From: Tardiphaga sp.
GTDB taxonomy: Bacteria; Pseudomonadota; Alphaproteobacteria; Rhizobiales; Xanthobacteraceae
Reading direction: 5' to 3'
Assembly (NCBI RefSeq): GCF_028290495.1
Contig: NZ_JAQGJT010000023.1
Span: 1-64,000, forward strand
DNA length: 64,000 nt
Positions 42,525 to 51,018 of this stretch are shown one piece after another. The position numbers were made by a program, and so were the translations under genes. Numbering within the stretch: the first letter of the stretch is position 1; each line of letters begins with the position of its first letter. The notes under the pieces were generated by a model. It was not told the origin of the DNA, made no database searches, and saw nothing but the letters and a program-made list of their open reading frames with translations.

Positions 42525-43305
42525 ACCGGGCGGAAATTTGATGTGAGGTGAGCGTTAACGCATCAATCTTTGAGAAGATTGGTGCGCCATTCAGAACAAA
42601 ACTGCGAACTCATACGTCATTGAAATAACTATATAAATCTATAATGCCTCTCCGCCTTCCGACCGTCTCGCTTAAATCGCAACACCGCCTGCTGTGGCTT
42701 CGATCGCCCACGCCGGTCTGTCCAAGGCAGCGGGGTGGGGTAGGGGGAATTAGAGCGTCGCCCCCCTGTGGCGGCACCCTAACGACAGGCCATCCGAGCA
42801 ATTTGTAAAGTCTGGTTTTTGAACTTCCCGGGGATCATTTACGCCCGCATTGAAGCACACACGATCTCCGCGTAATCAGTCGTGAAAATGGCGAGAGCCG
42901 TACAGGGTCGAGCTTGAGAGGCCTTGGCGCAAGCTGGAGCAACGGCACGGGCCTTTGCTCTTCGCTCGTAGGGTTGTCCTGACTGCAATTCGCGCCGCCT
43001 TAACCGACGCCGGGATCGCCACAGCGCGCATGACTTCCCTTGTCCTCTACCCATGCGCGGCGCAGACAGTCGTTGAAGCAACGCTGGCCGATGCCGGTGG
43101 AAGGGATAAACGGGTTAGAATAGGTCTCGAAACATCGACCAGGCGCGGACCATAATGACCGGTCGAATCTGGACATAGCTCCTTTGCTGACGGTTCCCGC
43201 CGACACGAGCGCACCTGTGCCTTGGCACCGTGACGCACCATAGGCTAGACAGTATCAGGTCCCAGCGGCGCATTTCGCCTCCCTAGGGGATGAGGCTGAA
43301 GAAGC
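42525..43305. other. Gene-poor region, left part of the decayed element
   Basis: 780 bases without a convincing gene. It starts with a hairpin (42561-42570 with 42575-42584, loop TGAG) that may end the MFS transcript, followed by an AT-rich stretch (42600-42650). Short frames on both strands between 42840 and 43240 contain protein-like pieces but no recognisable domain; they may be remnants of mobile-element genes. Base composition varies along it, as expected for a patched insertion site. Confidence 0.5.
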
Positions 43306-45057
43306 ATGGCCGACTGGAAGGACGAAATCTCGCAACTCGACATCGTCGATATTGCGGAGAAACTGGGACTGCAGCTCGCGCCGGGGCGGCGTTCGCCTCG
43401 CCTGGCTATTTGTCCGTTCCACAACGACACTCAGCCTTCCCTGCATCTCTATCAAGGAAAAGACCCTCATTACCATTGCTTCACTTGCCACGAACACGGC
43501 GACACGATCGAACTCGTCAAGCAGCGTCAGAACGTCGATTTCGCAGGCGCGCTTGACTGGCTGGCGAGCGTCTATGACCTAAGCCTTCGCCAGCGCGGAT
43601 CGCGGAGCAAGGCGCCGCGCCAAGATATCCGCCAACGGGCTCAAGCCTTTTGGCGCGAGACTAATGACCTCGCGGGCATGAAACTTTTCGCACAAGCGCG
43701 AAAGTTCGAGCTGGAAACGTTGAGATCCGCCGGCATCGTCATGGGGTCCGCGGAGGCCTTCCTCGCCAGCCTCGGCCAGGACCGGGCGGCGCTGGATGAA
43801 GCAGTTGCTGCGGGACTGGGCTATGCCGGGGACAGTGGTCTGTCGCCTTCCATGCGCTCGGTATCCCTGACCCCGTTTGTGCGCGGCGAGTCGGTGCTTA
43901 TCCCGATCGCAAATCTTCGCGCTAGGACCGCTGGGTATATGGCGCGACGGGTCGTTGGCGACGGTCCGAAATATCTCTTCACTAAGGGCTTTAAGAAGTC
44001 CGACCTCCTCTACCGGGGCGACGAGGTCCGGCGACGTATCGACGCGGCCAGGGAGCTGGCCGCCCTTGATGGTGCCGCCGACCGGTTTGACCTGTTCCTA
44101 GTCGAGGGCGTATTTGACGCCCTGCGGCTGGAAAGTCTTGGTCTGCCCGCCGTGGCGTTGTTTGGCGCATCGATCAGCGACAAGCAGGTCGAGGCGATCA
44201 GCGAGCTTGCTGAACTGGCGCTTGCGGCAGGGCGAGCTCTCAGGGTCCACCTCTTTTTCGATGCCGACAAAGCCGGACGCCGAGGTATGGCCGACGCTCT
44301 TCCCCGTCTCCTTCACAAAGGGCTAGAAGCGTCGTTCCTGGTCGACGTCGTTGGTGTGGACATAAAGGAGGGGGACGATCGAACCAAGATTGATCCCGAT
44401 GAACTCCTCGCCGACCTCGCCCCTCTTACGGCCCGACAGACCATCGTCGATGCGCTGGTGCCGGCCCTGGACGCGCTGGCCGCGGTCAGCCTCAACCACG
44501 CGTTCGTCGGCGTGGCCGGCGCGGTGGAGGCGCTCGACGCTGGCGGCTCAATCATTTTCCAGAACCGCCTTGCCCGGCGTCTGCAAAAACTGGATTGGCC
44601 TGCGATCTGGCAGAATCTCGTTCCCGACGAAACGACTCTGGGCGCGCGGTCGGAATCGGGGCTGCTCACCCGGACCTATGGTCGCCTTTCCCAAGAGCTG
44701 GAGCGCACCTCGTCCGATGACGTAGCGCGCAACTTGCCGGAGCCGTTCGGTGCCGAGGAACGATCGGCGGACGCGGCGCTGTTGCACGCGATGATCCTGG
44801 CCCGAGAATCCGCGTGTGACCGCGCCGCGGATCGTCACTGGCCCGGTGTTGCTGACTGGACTTGCCACCTGCGCTTCGTGTGGTGGTGCCATGACGATGC
44901 GCACCGGAACCTCTCGTTCCGGCAAGGTCCACAAGTATTATTCCTGCTCGACTTGCTTCCGGAAGGGCAAGACCGCTTGCAAAGGCCGGTCTGTGCGCAT
45001 GGACACTCTCGACAACCTTGTCGTCGAACACCTGTCAGAGCGTCTGTTCACGACTGA
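43306..45057 (+). pseudogene. CHC2/Toprim DNA primase-like gene with out-of-frame 3' end
   Basis: The first 498 or so codons (to about 44800) encode a primase-like protein: CHC2 zinc finger with C36, H39, C58 and C61 (CPFHND, CFTCHEHGDTIELV), then a central region, then a Toprim domain with E267 in LVEGVFDAL and D319/D321 in FFDADKAG. After about 44800 the frame runs through sequence that, in the +1 frame, is clearly a serine recombinase, so the last 85 residues are meaningless. The primase part is probably 3'-truncated by a deletion that also removed the recombinase N-terminus. Such primases are carried by phages and integrative elements. The N-terminal part might still be functional; I call it a fusion relic. 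Confidence 0.65.
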
Positions 45058-45589
45058 GCGTATGACCGCCATCCTGTCGGCAGCCTTTGCCCGTCGAGCT
45101 GAAAAAGCTGTCGAGATCGACCGTCGGGTAGGGTCTCTACAGCGAGAAGTTGTGGACGCCGCCGATAAGTTGAAGCGGCTCTATCGGATGGTCGAGGAGG
45201 GTATTGCTGAACTGGACGATATTTTGACCGACCGAATCGCTAGCCTCAAGCTGGACCGGGAGCGAGCGCAGACCGCACTTGACCGGATTCAGGCTCGAGC
45301 AGCTCCTCCAGCCGAAATTTCCCTCGAAACGATTGCGCAATTTGGCCAAGCTATGCGCGACAAAATCGCCAATGGCGAGATTCCGTTCCGCAAATCTTAC
45401 CTTCGCGCGGTCATCGACCGGATCGTCGTGGACGACCACAATATTCGGATTATCGGGGATAGCGCGACGCTGGAACAGGTTATCGCGGGGAAAAGCGTCA
45501 CTGCGGCAGGTGTTCGCAGTTTTGAACGCAAGTGGTGCTCCCTAGCGGAATCGAACCGCTGTTTTCGCCGTGAGAGGGCAACGTCCTAA
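44801..45589 (+). pseudogene. C-terminal remnant of a large serine recombinase (site-specific integrase)
   Basis: In this frame the sequence reads NPRVTAPRIVTGPVLLTGLA, then a zinc beta-ribbon CASCGGAMTMRTG...YYSCSTCFRKGKTAC, then a long coiled coil (EKAVEIDRRVGSLQREVVDAADKLKRLYRMVEEGI) and a final domain ending VRSFERKW. This is the C-terminal half of a phage/ICE-type serine integrase; the catalytic resolvase domain with its nucleophilic serine (about 300 residues) is absent. It joins the primase frame at about 44800. The last 18 codons are antisense to tRNA-Glu, showing that the integrase gene ended at the attachment site. Confidence 0.75.
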
Positions 45590-45607
45590 CCGCTAGACGA
45601 AGGGAGC
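45533..45607 (-). tRNA. tRNA-Glu (anticodon CTC)
   Basis: Reads GCTCCCTTCGTCTAGCGG on the minus strand and folds as a cloverleaf: acceptor stem GCTCCCT/AGGGAGC, anticodon stem and loop CCCT-CTC-ACGG (anticodon at 45572-45574), T arm with GGTTCGATTCC, discriminator A and encoded CCA (45533-45535). The 3' end faces the recombinase remnant, so this tRNA is the likely integration site of the decayed element. No second copy of its 3' segment was seen within the window. Confidence 0.95.
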
Positions 45608-45708
45608 ATTGAGGCAATCCAATAGCCGCGATTGGCGGCGGCTGCAAGATGCCAAAACGAGGTTTGTTGGGGAAGTTTTCCGCAACGCCAACGGAGGCGT
45701 CTGGCCCG

Positions 45709-46044
45709 CTACGGCTCCTGCGCGAATTTTAGCGTGCCGGTCGGCTTCAGGGTCTTGGCGTCATAGGTGCGAATCTCGGTGGCGCCCGCGACCTCCAGCG
45801 TCAGCACCAGACGGTCGCCGGCAACCGCGGTCCCGATGATTTTGGCGCCTTTCGGCAGCGTTGTCGTGGTCGCGGTGGTGACAACGCTTCCCTCGGACTT
45901 GAAAAGGCGGTAGCCGATCACGACGAGCAGCGCCCCGATGCCCAGAGCGGTCGTCAGGCCGGCAATCAGCATCATCCGCCGGACCTTCGCCACCATGGCT
46001 GCGGTCTGTTCAGGGTTCGGATCGGGCGCAACAGGTTCAGTCAT
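45709..46044 (-). CDS. Small single-span membrane protein, conserved hypothetical (DUF6476-like)
   Basis: A 111-residue protein: a short acidic/proline-rich N-terminus, one membrane span (MMLIAGLTTALGIGALLVVIGYRLF, about residues 24-48), and a C-terminal beta-rich part (AKIIGTAVAGDRLVLTLEVAG, IRTYDAKTLKPTGTLKF) that looks periplasmic. It is head to head with the RluD gene; the two start codons overlap by 2 bases. The family name is from memory. Function unknown. Confidence 0.7.
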   Translation of the reverse strand: MTEPVAPDPNPEQTAAMVAKVRRMMLIAGLTTALGIGALLVVIGYRLFKSEGSVVTTATTTTLPKGAKIIGTAVAGDRLVLTLEVAGATEIRTYDAKTLKPTGTLKFAQEP

Positions 46045-47071
46045 GCAAAACTCTTCTGATCAAGGCATATCGGCCACCAACGACGTCACGCTGGACGTCA
46101 CGGTGCAGGGCGATGAGGGCTCGGTGCGGCTCGACCGCGTGCTGGCGGTGCGCAGCCCGGCGCTGTCGCGGTCGCGGCTGAAGGCGCTGATTCTGGCCGG
46201 ACAGGTCAAGATCGGCGCCAATGCCATTCGCGACCCCGCTTATCATGTCGCCGCGGGCGATACGATCACAATCGACGTGCCGCCGGCGATCGCCGCCGAG
46301 CCGGAAGGCGAGGACATCGCGCTCGATATCGTGTTCGAGGACGAGGACATCATCGTCATCAACAAGCCGAAGGGCCTCGTCGTGCATCCCGCCGCCGGCC
46401 ATGAGACCGGCACGCTGGTCAATGCGCTGATCGCCCATTGCGGCGCGACTTTGTCGGGCATTGGCGGCGTCAAGCGGCCGGGCATCGTGCACCGGCTCGA
46501 CAAGGACACCACCGGGCTGATGGTGGTCGCCAAGAACGACCACGCCCACCAGTCGCTGAGCGCGCAGTTCGCCGACCACGGCCGCACCAACGACATGCGC
46601 CGCGGCTACATGGCGTTCGCCTGGGGCGTGCCGAACCGCCAGCGCGGCACGGTGGATGCACCGATCGACCGGCATCCGCATGCCCGCGAGAAGATGGCGG
46701 TGCGCGACACCGGCCGCGAGGCGGTGACGCATTGGGAGGTGCAGCAGACCTTCAATGATCGCCACGGCAAGCCGGTGGCCTCTTTGCTGGCCTGCCAGCT
46801 GGAGACTGGCCGCACCCACCAGATTCGCGTGCATCTGGCGCATGTCCAGCACCCCTTGATGGGCGACAGCGTCTATGGCCCGCATTTCAAGACCAAGAGC
46901 AATGCGCTGGGCCCGGTCAGCCAGAAAGTGCTGGCCGAACTCGACCGCCAGGCGCTGCACGCATACATGCTGACCCTCGAACATCCACGCACCGGCGAGA
47001 TTCTCGAATGGATTTCCGACCTTCCGCCTGATCTCGCCCGCCTGCGCGCGGCCCTGGCGGTGACGGAATGA
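46043..47071 (+). CDS. rluD: RluD-type 23S rRNA pseudouridine synthase (RluA family)
   Basis: A 342-residue enzyme: S4 RNA-binding domain (about 28-80, VRLDRVLAV...LIRAGQV-like sequence), then the RluA catalytic domain with RPGIVHRLD153KDTTGLMVVAKN containing the catalytic aspartate, and TGRTHQIRVHLAHVQHPLMGD near the end. In E. coli RluD modifies helix 69 of 23S rRNA. Start ATG 46043 is chosen at the overlap with the divergent small membrane protein gene. Which of the RluA-type sites it modifies is inferred. Housekeeping setting next to rpoH. Confidence 0.88.
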   Translation: MQNSSDQGISATNDVTLDVTVQGDEGSVRLDRVLAVRSPALSRSRLKALILAGQVKIGANAIRDPAYHVAAGDTITIDVPPAIAAEPEGEDIALDIVFEDEDIIVINKPKGLVVHPAAGHETGTLVNALIAHCGATLSGIGGVKRPGIVHRLDKDTTGLMVVAKNDHAHQSLSAQFADHGRTNDMRRGYMAFAWGVPNRQRGTVDAPIDRHPHAREKMAVRDTGREAVTHWEVQQTFNDRHGKPVASLLACQLETGRTHQIRVHLAHVQHPLMGDSVYGPHFKTKSNALGPVSQKVLAELDRQALHAYMLTLEHPRTGEILEWISDLPPDLARLRAALAVTE

Positions 47072-47286
47072 CGCAGATGCATATATAAAATTGAGCTATT
47101 CCAATTGCTTATAGCTCCCACACGCGGACGTGACAGGGAATTCACTTTCAATACGCTTGTAGTTGGGTGTATGTTGCACCTGCGTTGAACATCCAACGCG
47201 GAACATCGCAGCCTGAGCGGCTTTATCTACGCGCTCGCTGCCTGGCCCGCCGCTATCGGGGGCTTGAACGACTGGAGGGTGCTACC

Positions 47287-48186
47287 ATGGCCCGTACAGC
47301 TACGCTGCCGGTTCTCAACGGAGAATCCGGTCTGTCCCGGTACTTGTCGGAAATCCGCAAGTTCCCGATGCTGGAACCCCAGCAAGAATATATGTACGCC
47401 AAGTCCTGGCGCGAGCATGACGACCGCGAAGCGGCGCATCATCTCGTGACAAGCCATCTGCGTCTCGTCGCCAAGATCGCGATGGGCTATCGCGGCTACG
47501 GCCTGCCGATCTCCGAGGTCGTCTCGGAAGGCAACGTCGGCCTCATGCAGGCGGTGAAGCGGTTCGAGCCCGAGAAGGGCTTCCGTCTCGCCACCTACGC
47601 CATGTGGTGGATCAAGGCGTCGATTCAAGAGTACATTCTGCGTTCGTGGTCGCTCGTGAAGATGGGTACCACCGCGAACCAGAAGAAGCTGTTCTTCAAC
47701 CTGCGCAAGGCGAAGAGCAAGATCTCGGCGCTGGACGAGGGCGATATGCGCCCGGATCAGGTCAAGATCATCGCCAAGCGCCTCGGCGTCACCGAGCAGG
47801 ACGTGGTCGACATGAATCGCCGCCTCGGCGGCGACGCGTCGCTCAACGCGCCGATCCGGGACGACGGCGAAGCCGGCGAATGGCAGGACTGGCTGGTCGA
47901 CCATGCGCCGACGCAGGAAGCGGTGCTGGCCGAACACGAAGAACTCGATCATCGCCGTCAGGCGCTGACCGGCGCGATCGGCGTGCTCAACCCGCGCGAA
48001 AAGCGCATCTTCGAGGCGCGTCGCCTCGCGGATGATCCGATGACGCTGGAAGACCTCGCCACCGAGTTCGGCGTCTCCCGCGAGCGCGTCCGCCAGATCG
48101 AGGTTCGTGCCTTCGAAAAGGTGCAGACCGCGGTCAAGGGCACCATCGCCCGCCAGGAGCAGGCCGCGATGGAAGCCGCCTACTGA
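47287..48186 (+). CDS. rpoH: RNA polymerase heat-shock sigma factor RpoH (sigma-32)
   Basis: A 299-residue sigma factor. Region 1.2/2: ESGLSRYLSEIRKFPMLEPQQEYMYAK and LRLVAKIAMGYRGYGLPISEVVSEGNVGLMQAVKRFEPEKGFRLATYAMWWIKASIQEYILRSWSLVKMG; the RpoH box QKKLFFNLRKAK, unique to sigma-32, follows; region 4.2 is LEDLATEFGVSRERVRQIEVRAFEK. Start ATG 47287 after TGGAGGGTGCTACC. Monocistronic with a clear terminator. Alphaproteobacteria often have two or three RpoH copies, so this may be one paralogue of several. Confidence 0.95.
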   Translation: MARTATLPVLNGESGLSRYLSEIRKFPMLEPQQEYMYAKSWREHDDREAAHHLVTSHLRLVAKIAMGYRGYGLPISEVVSEGNVGLMQAVKRFEPEKGFRLATYAMWWIKASIQEYILRSWSLVKMGTTANQKKLFFNLRKAKSKISALDEGDMRPDQVKIIAKRLGVTEQDVVDMNRRLGGDASLNAPIRDDGEAGEWQDWLVDHAPTQEAVLAEHEELDHRRQALTGAIGVLNPREKRIFEARRLADDPMTLEDLATEFGVSRERVRQIEVRAFEKVQTAVKGTIARQEQAAMEAAY

Positions 48187-48209
48187 GCGGCGCCACAGAT
48201 ACGAACACG

Positions 48210-48233
48210 AAAGCCGGCGGCAACGCCGGCTTT
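48210..48233 (+). terminator. Rho-independent terminator of rpoH
   Basis: Stem of 10 bp (48210-48219 with 48224-48233), GCAA loop, followed by a run of T. It lies 24 bases after the rpoH stop. Confidence 0.9.
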
Positions 48234-48341
48234 TTTGTTGCGTGATGCCGATCAGGATACGTCGCAGCCGTCCCCGCTCCGCGTGCGCCTGCGGCGCATC
48301 ACGTGGCGGCGACAGGTTCGTATGGCTTCGCCGCGGCCCGC

Positions 48342-48665
48342 TCATTCGTCCGGCTCCTCGTCGCCGAGTTGCTGCAGCCGTTCGGCGATCATGCGGCGCA
48401 GTTTCGCCGCGCTGCGGGCGTGCTCCTCCTGCGTCATCGGCGGCCGCTGCTGCCGGGCTTTTTCCATGCAGGCGATGTCGGGATGCACGCAGTTCTTCGC
48501 CCGCTGGCAGACCGCATGATCGCAGGTGCGATACAGGTTTTGGCGCCGCGCCATCCGGTGCATCAGAACTTCCAGGATGTTCTTGCCGGGGCGCCACGTC
48601 ACCGCTTCGTCGGGATCTGGCGAAGGCGGGCGGGTCTGGTTCCTGTTCTTGCGTCGTGCCGTCAT
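48342..48665 (-). CDS. Conserved hypothetical protein with a cysteine cluster
   Basis: A 107-residue basic protein. A central block reads TCDHAVCQRAKNCVHPDIAC, four cysteines and two histidines within 20 residues, which could bind zinc or an iron-sulfur cluster. The C-terminal 40 residues are a charged helix (EEHARSAAKLRRMIAERLQQLGDEEPDE). The ATG at 48665 has GGAGGCGCACATG upstream on the minus strand. I recognise no named family. Convergent with rpoH. Confidence 0.65.
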   Translation of the reverse strand: MTARRKNRNQTRPPSPDPDEAVTWRPGKNILEVLMHRMARRQNLYRTCDHAVCQRAKNCVHPDIACMEKARQQRPPMTQEEHARSAAKLRRMIAERLQQLGDEEPDE

Positions 48666-49215
48666 GTGCGCCTCCTGTGCTGGGATCGCGGCACGGCTAT
48701 CCGTGGCCTGCGATGGGCTGCGGTGCGGTGTTGATTATTTTTGCTGTTGCCTCCCGGAAAGAGAGGGGACGGGGCGCCGAAAGGCGCGCTTTGGTAGCAG
48801 GGCCGCGACATGCGTTCCGGATCGCCGGAGCGCAGCGGCCGCGGAAACGCCTTTCGACGCCCCATCGTGGCGATTTATGTCCCCGGTTGCCGTGCTTCCG
48901 GGCGCAGGCGGCAGACCATCGGTCCACCCGATCCCGGCGGTTTCCCGCCGTTCACCTGCGCCGCGTGCAGCCGCGAAGCGGCAGAGCTCCGTAGTGAGCC
49001 CGGACGGCGTACCCAGGGCCTCCCGAGCGCGCAGGACAACGTCTGCCCCACGCCCGCAGGCGCCACCGCCTCACCCCGCACTTCCAGGCGTCCCGGGAAA
49101 CGCCCCTCCGTGGAATGAGGTGGGGGGAATATAGTCCGTGAAGGCGGACGACGTCAAGTGGGGTGTGATTATTTTCTTATGTGTTGGATCTGGTACTTCC
49201 CGGCCGTCATGGCGA

Positions 49216-49293
49216 GTTCAGGACAAAGTTGGCTTTGCCAACGTTGTCCTGAACGAAGCAATCCAGAGCTACAAGCAAAGGCTGGATTGCTTC
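49216..49293. repeat. Two adjacent palindromic repeat hairpins
   Basis: Hairpin 1: GTTCAGGACAA (49216-49226) with TTGTCCTGAAC (49244-49254), plus an inner stem GTTGGC/GCCAAC. Hairpin 2: GAAGCAATCCAG (49255-49266) with CTGGATTGCTTC (49282-49293). This GGATTGCTTCGTCGC type of sequence is of the kind scattered between genes in Bradyrhizobium-type genomes. Confidence 0.7.
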
Positions 49294-49333
49294 GTCGCAA
49301 CGGCTCCTCGCAAGGACGATGCAATTTGGCAAA

Positions 49334-49432
49334 CGTAGGGTAGCCGATGGCGCTTTGCGCCGTTCCCATCGACTGACTACATCTTTAAAGTTGCCGCAAG
49401 GTGGTCTCGCTCCGCTTGGCACGCCCTACACG
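49334..49432. repeat. Imperfect direct repeat, copy A
   Basis: About 99 bases, highly similar to 50116-50213. Shared blocks include TTGCGCCGT, CGACTGACT, ATCTTTAAAGTTGC and CTCGCTCCGCTTGGC followed by CGCCCTACAC. The two copies have the same orientation and frame the HEPN-like gene. Confidence 0.75.
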
Positions 49433-49503
49433 GTTAGGCATGAAGGCGGCGCGCCCAATCACTATTTCAAGCCATCGGGTGGATAAAATCGCTGAGACTG
49501 ATT

Positions 49504-50034
49504 CTATGTCCCTGTGGGAGGTGATTGAACTGGTCTACTGCGCGATGGCGAAAGCTCACGCCGGATATTATCGGCTAATGTTTTAAACTCGTTGACTGTG
49601 GTCCAAATCTTCTTTTCCAAGCTTGCAATGTCGCTGGCTGCAGCGGGCTTTAGTTCAATGATCAAAGTGCGATCTGCGGTAACTTGGTGGCGAAAGACTT
49701 CCCCGCTTTCCACATCAACGAACATGGGGTCATGAGCCCATCTATTTCGTTCTGCAGCTACGCCTTGAGCTGCAGCGGAGAGTTTGTTTATTGAGGTGAC
49801 TAGTTCGGCACTCCCCCCTTGGAGTTTAACCAAGGCTGCCAATGCTCTGAATCTTGGTGCCGGCCCAATATATTGGGCGGTGATGCAGGCCCCGATCGGC
49901 TCGGCAACGTTCGCCACCCACCAAATCAGGCGGTCTATATAGAATTCGAACGTCGCCCATGCGTTCGTGGCCCGACCTACTGCTTCAAAGTGTTCTTTGC
50001 TAATATCCGGCTCTTCAATGGGGGCGTCCGGCAT
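49504..50034 (-). CDS. Unknown protein with HEPN-like R-x4-H motif
   Basis: A 176-residue, mostly helical, cytoplasmic protein. It opens with an acidic segment, then HFEAVGRATNAWATFEFYIDRLIWWVANV, then LAALVKLQGGS, and the motif R96-NRWA-H101 in AAERNRWAHDPMF. R-x4-6-H after a helix is the catalytic signature of HEPN ribonucleases, many of them toxins or defence effectors, and the preceding long helices fit. The match is by motif only. ATG 50034 has a strong GGAGG ribosome site. Codon use is more AT-rich than the neighbours and the gene lies between two direct repeats, signs of transfer. Single gene, no obvious antitoxin partner. Confidence 0.55.
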   Translation of the reverse strand: MPDAPIEEPDISKEHFEAVGRATNAWATFEFYIDRLIWWVANVAEPIGACITAQYIGPAPRFRALAALVKLQGGSAELVTSINKLSAAAQGVAAERNRWAHDPMFVDVESGEVFRHQVTADRTLIIELKPAAASDIASLEKKIWTTVNEFKTLADNIRRELSPSRSRPVQSPPTGT

Positions 50035-50115
50035 AACAAAACCTCCAGTAAGTCGCCCGCATGAGCGTAGCGATATGTGGGATGCATCTTCACGAATCCC
50101 GCGTCGCGTAGCAAG

Positions 50116-50213
50116 CGTAGGCTGGGCAAAGGCGTCTTGCGCCGTGCCCGCCGACTGACTTCATCTTTAAAGTTGCTGCGAGATGGACTCGCTCCGCTTG
50201 GCGCGCCCTACAC
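50116..50213. repeat. Imperfect direct repeat, copy B
   Basis: About 98 bases matching 49334-49432 in the same orientation, 683 bases downstream of copy A. Lies just upstream of the HEPN-like gene start. Confidence 0.75.
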
Positions 50214-50332
50214 GCTGGCGAGTAACCGCATGGGCTCAGCGATATGCGGGGCGAGGGAAGCGGGACGCATCACCAGGAATCCCGCTTCCAAAAGAAAGCG
50301 AGCTCTCGCGCTTCGTGCGCGAGACGTAGTTC

Positions 50333-50803
50333 TCAATAATAATCCCGGAACGCGGCCGACAGGCTGTCGGGCTCCCAGTCGACGCTGTCCGACACCAGCG
50401 GATCATCGGACAAAAGCGCAGCGGACTGGGTCTTGTAGTCCGGCGCGACGTCATCGGCCTGCGGCAGCGGCTGGTTGAGGATGTCGCGATACGACAGGAA
50501 GGCGTCGCGCGTGCCGACGAAGGTGCAGACGCAGGTGACGGGATCGGCATACAGATAAAGCGGCCCGTTCGGCGTCTTGTGAATCACGAAGCGATGCGAC
50601 GGCAGCTTGCGAAGCGCCATCTGGCCCGCGGCGTCAGTGGCGAACTTGATCTTGAAGCCGGCGGATTTCAGATAGAAGTCGTTCTTCTGCAGGAACGGCG
50701 CGCTCGGCGCGTCGCGCGCGACAAGCTCGCCGGCGCCCAGCAGCATCGTTGCCGACATCGCGACCAGCGCCAGACGGTTGATCGTTGAAAAAAGGGATGT
50801 CAT
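50333..50803 (-). CDS. Exported conserved hypothetical protein
   Basis: A 156-residue protein with a Sec-type signal peptide (MTSLFSTINRLALVAMSATMLLGAGELVA, about residues 1-29). The mature part starts FLQKNDFYLKSAGFKIKFATDAAG and has ALRKLPSHRFVIHKTPNGPLYLYADPVTCVCTFVG, with two cysteines in CVC. I recognise no characterised family. Its promoter region faces the YhaO-like gene. Confidence 0.7.
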   Translation of the reverse strand: MTSLFSTINRLALVAMSATMLLGAGELVARDAPSAPFLQKNDFYLKSAGFKIKFATDAAGQMALRKLPSHRFVIHKTPNGPLYLYADPVTCVCTFVGTRDAFLSYRDILNQPLPQADDVAPDYKTQSAALLSDDPLVSDSVDWEPDSLSAAFRDYY

Positions 50804-51018
50804 GGGCCGCTCCGCAGCGAGCGCGGACCGCCGCGCTCTGTTGGCATGACCTTACCGGGCGGCGCCAGCGGTGTCACGGCGGCGCGCCCGTCCTGCACGA
50901 TCAGCCGTTGCCGCGCGGCTCGCTTGACATCACCGGCGGAGTCGGTTCCCGATTGATCGGCGGCGGCGAATTCGGCTATCGACCGCGCACCCCGCCATCG
51001 ATGGAAACGCCGGCCCCC

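Larger units (their letters stand above)
48666..49503. other. 840-base intergenic region with inverted repeats
   Basis: No supported gene. Positions 48780-49120 are very GC-rich with frames open on several strands by composition alone. From 49140 base composition changes sharply and two adjacent hairpin repeats (49216-49293) and one copy of a 100-bp dispersed repeat (49334-49432) follow. Confidence 0.55.

Noticed and set aside
41078-42541. A 487-codon frame overlapping the MFS gene in another phase
   Set aside because: The 41103 frame has clear membrane spans and MFS motifs; the other is an out-of-phase reading.
42955-43206. Short protein-like frames on both strands that might be gene remnants
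   Set aside because: Pieces such as LTDAGIATARM look protein-like but I cannot match any family or find a start site, so they are mentioned only as part of the gene-poor region.
47141-47186. Promoter elements before rpoH
   Set aside because: Candidates such as TTTCAA with TATGTT are weak and several alternatives exist; a start site cannot be chosen by eye.
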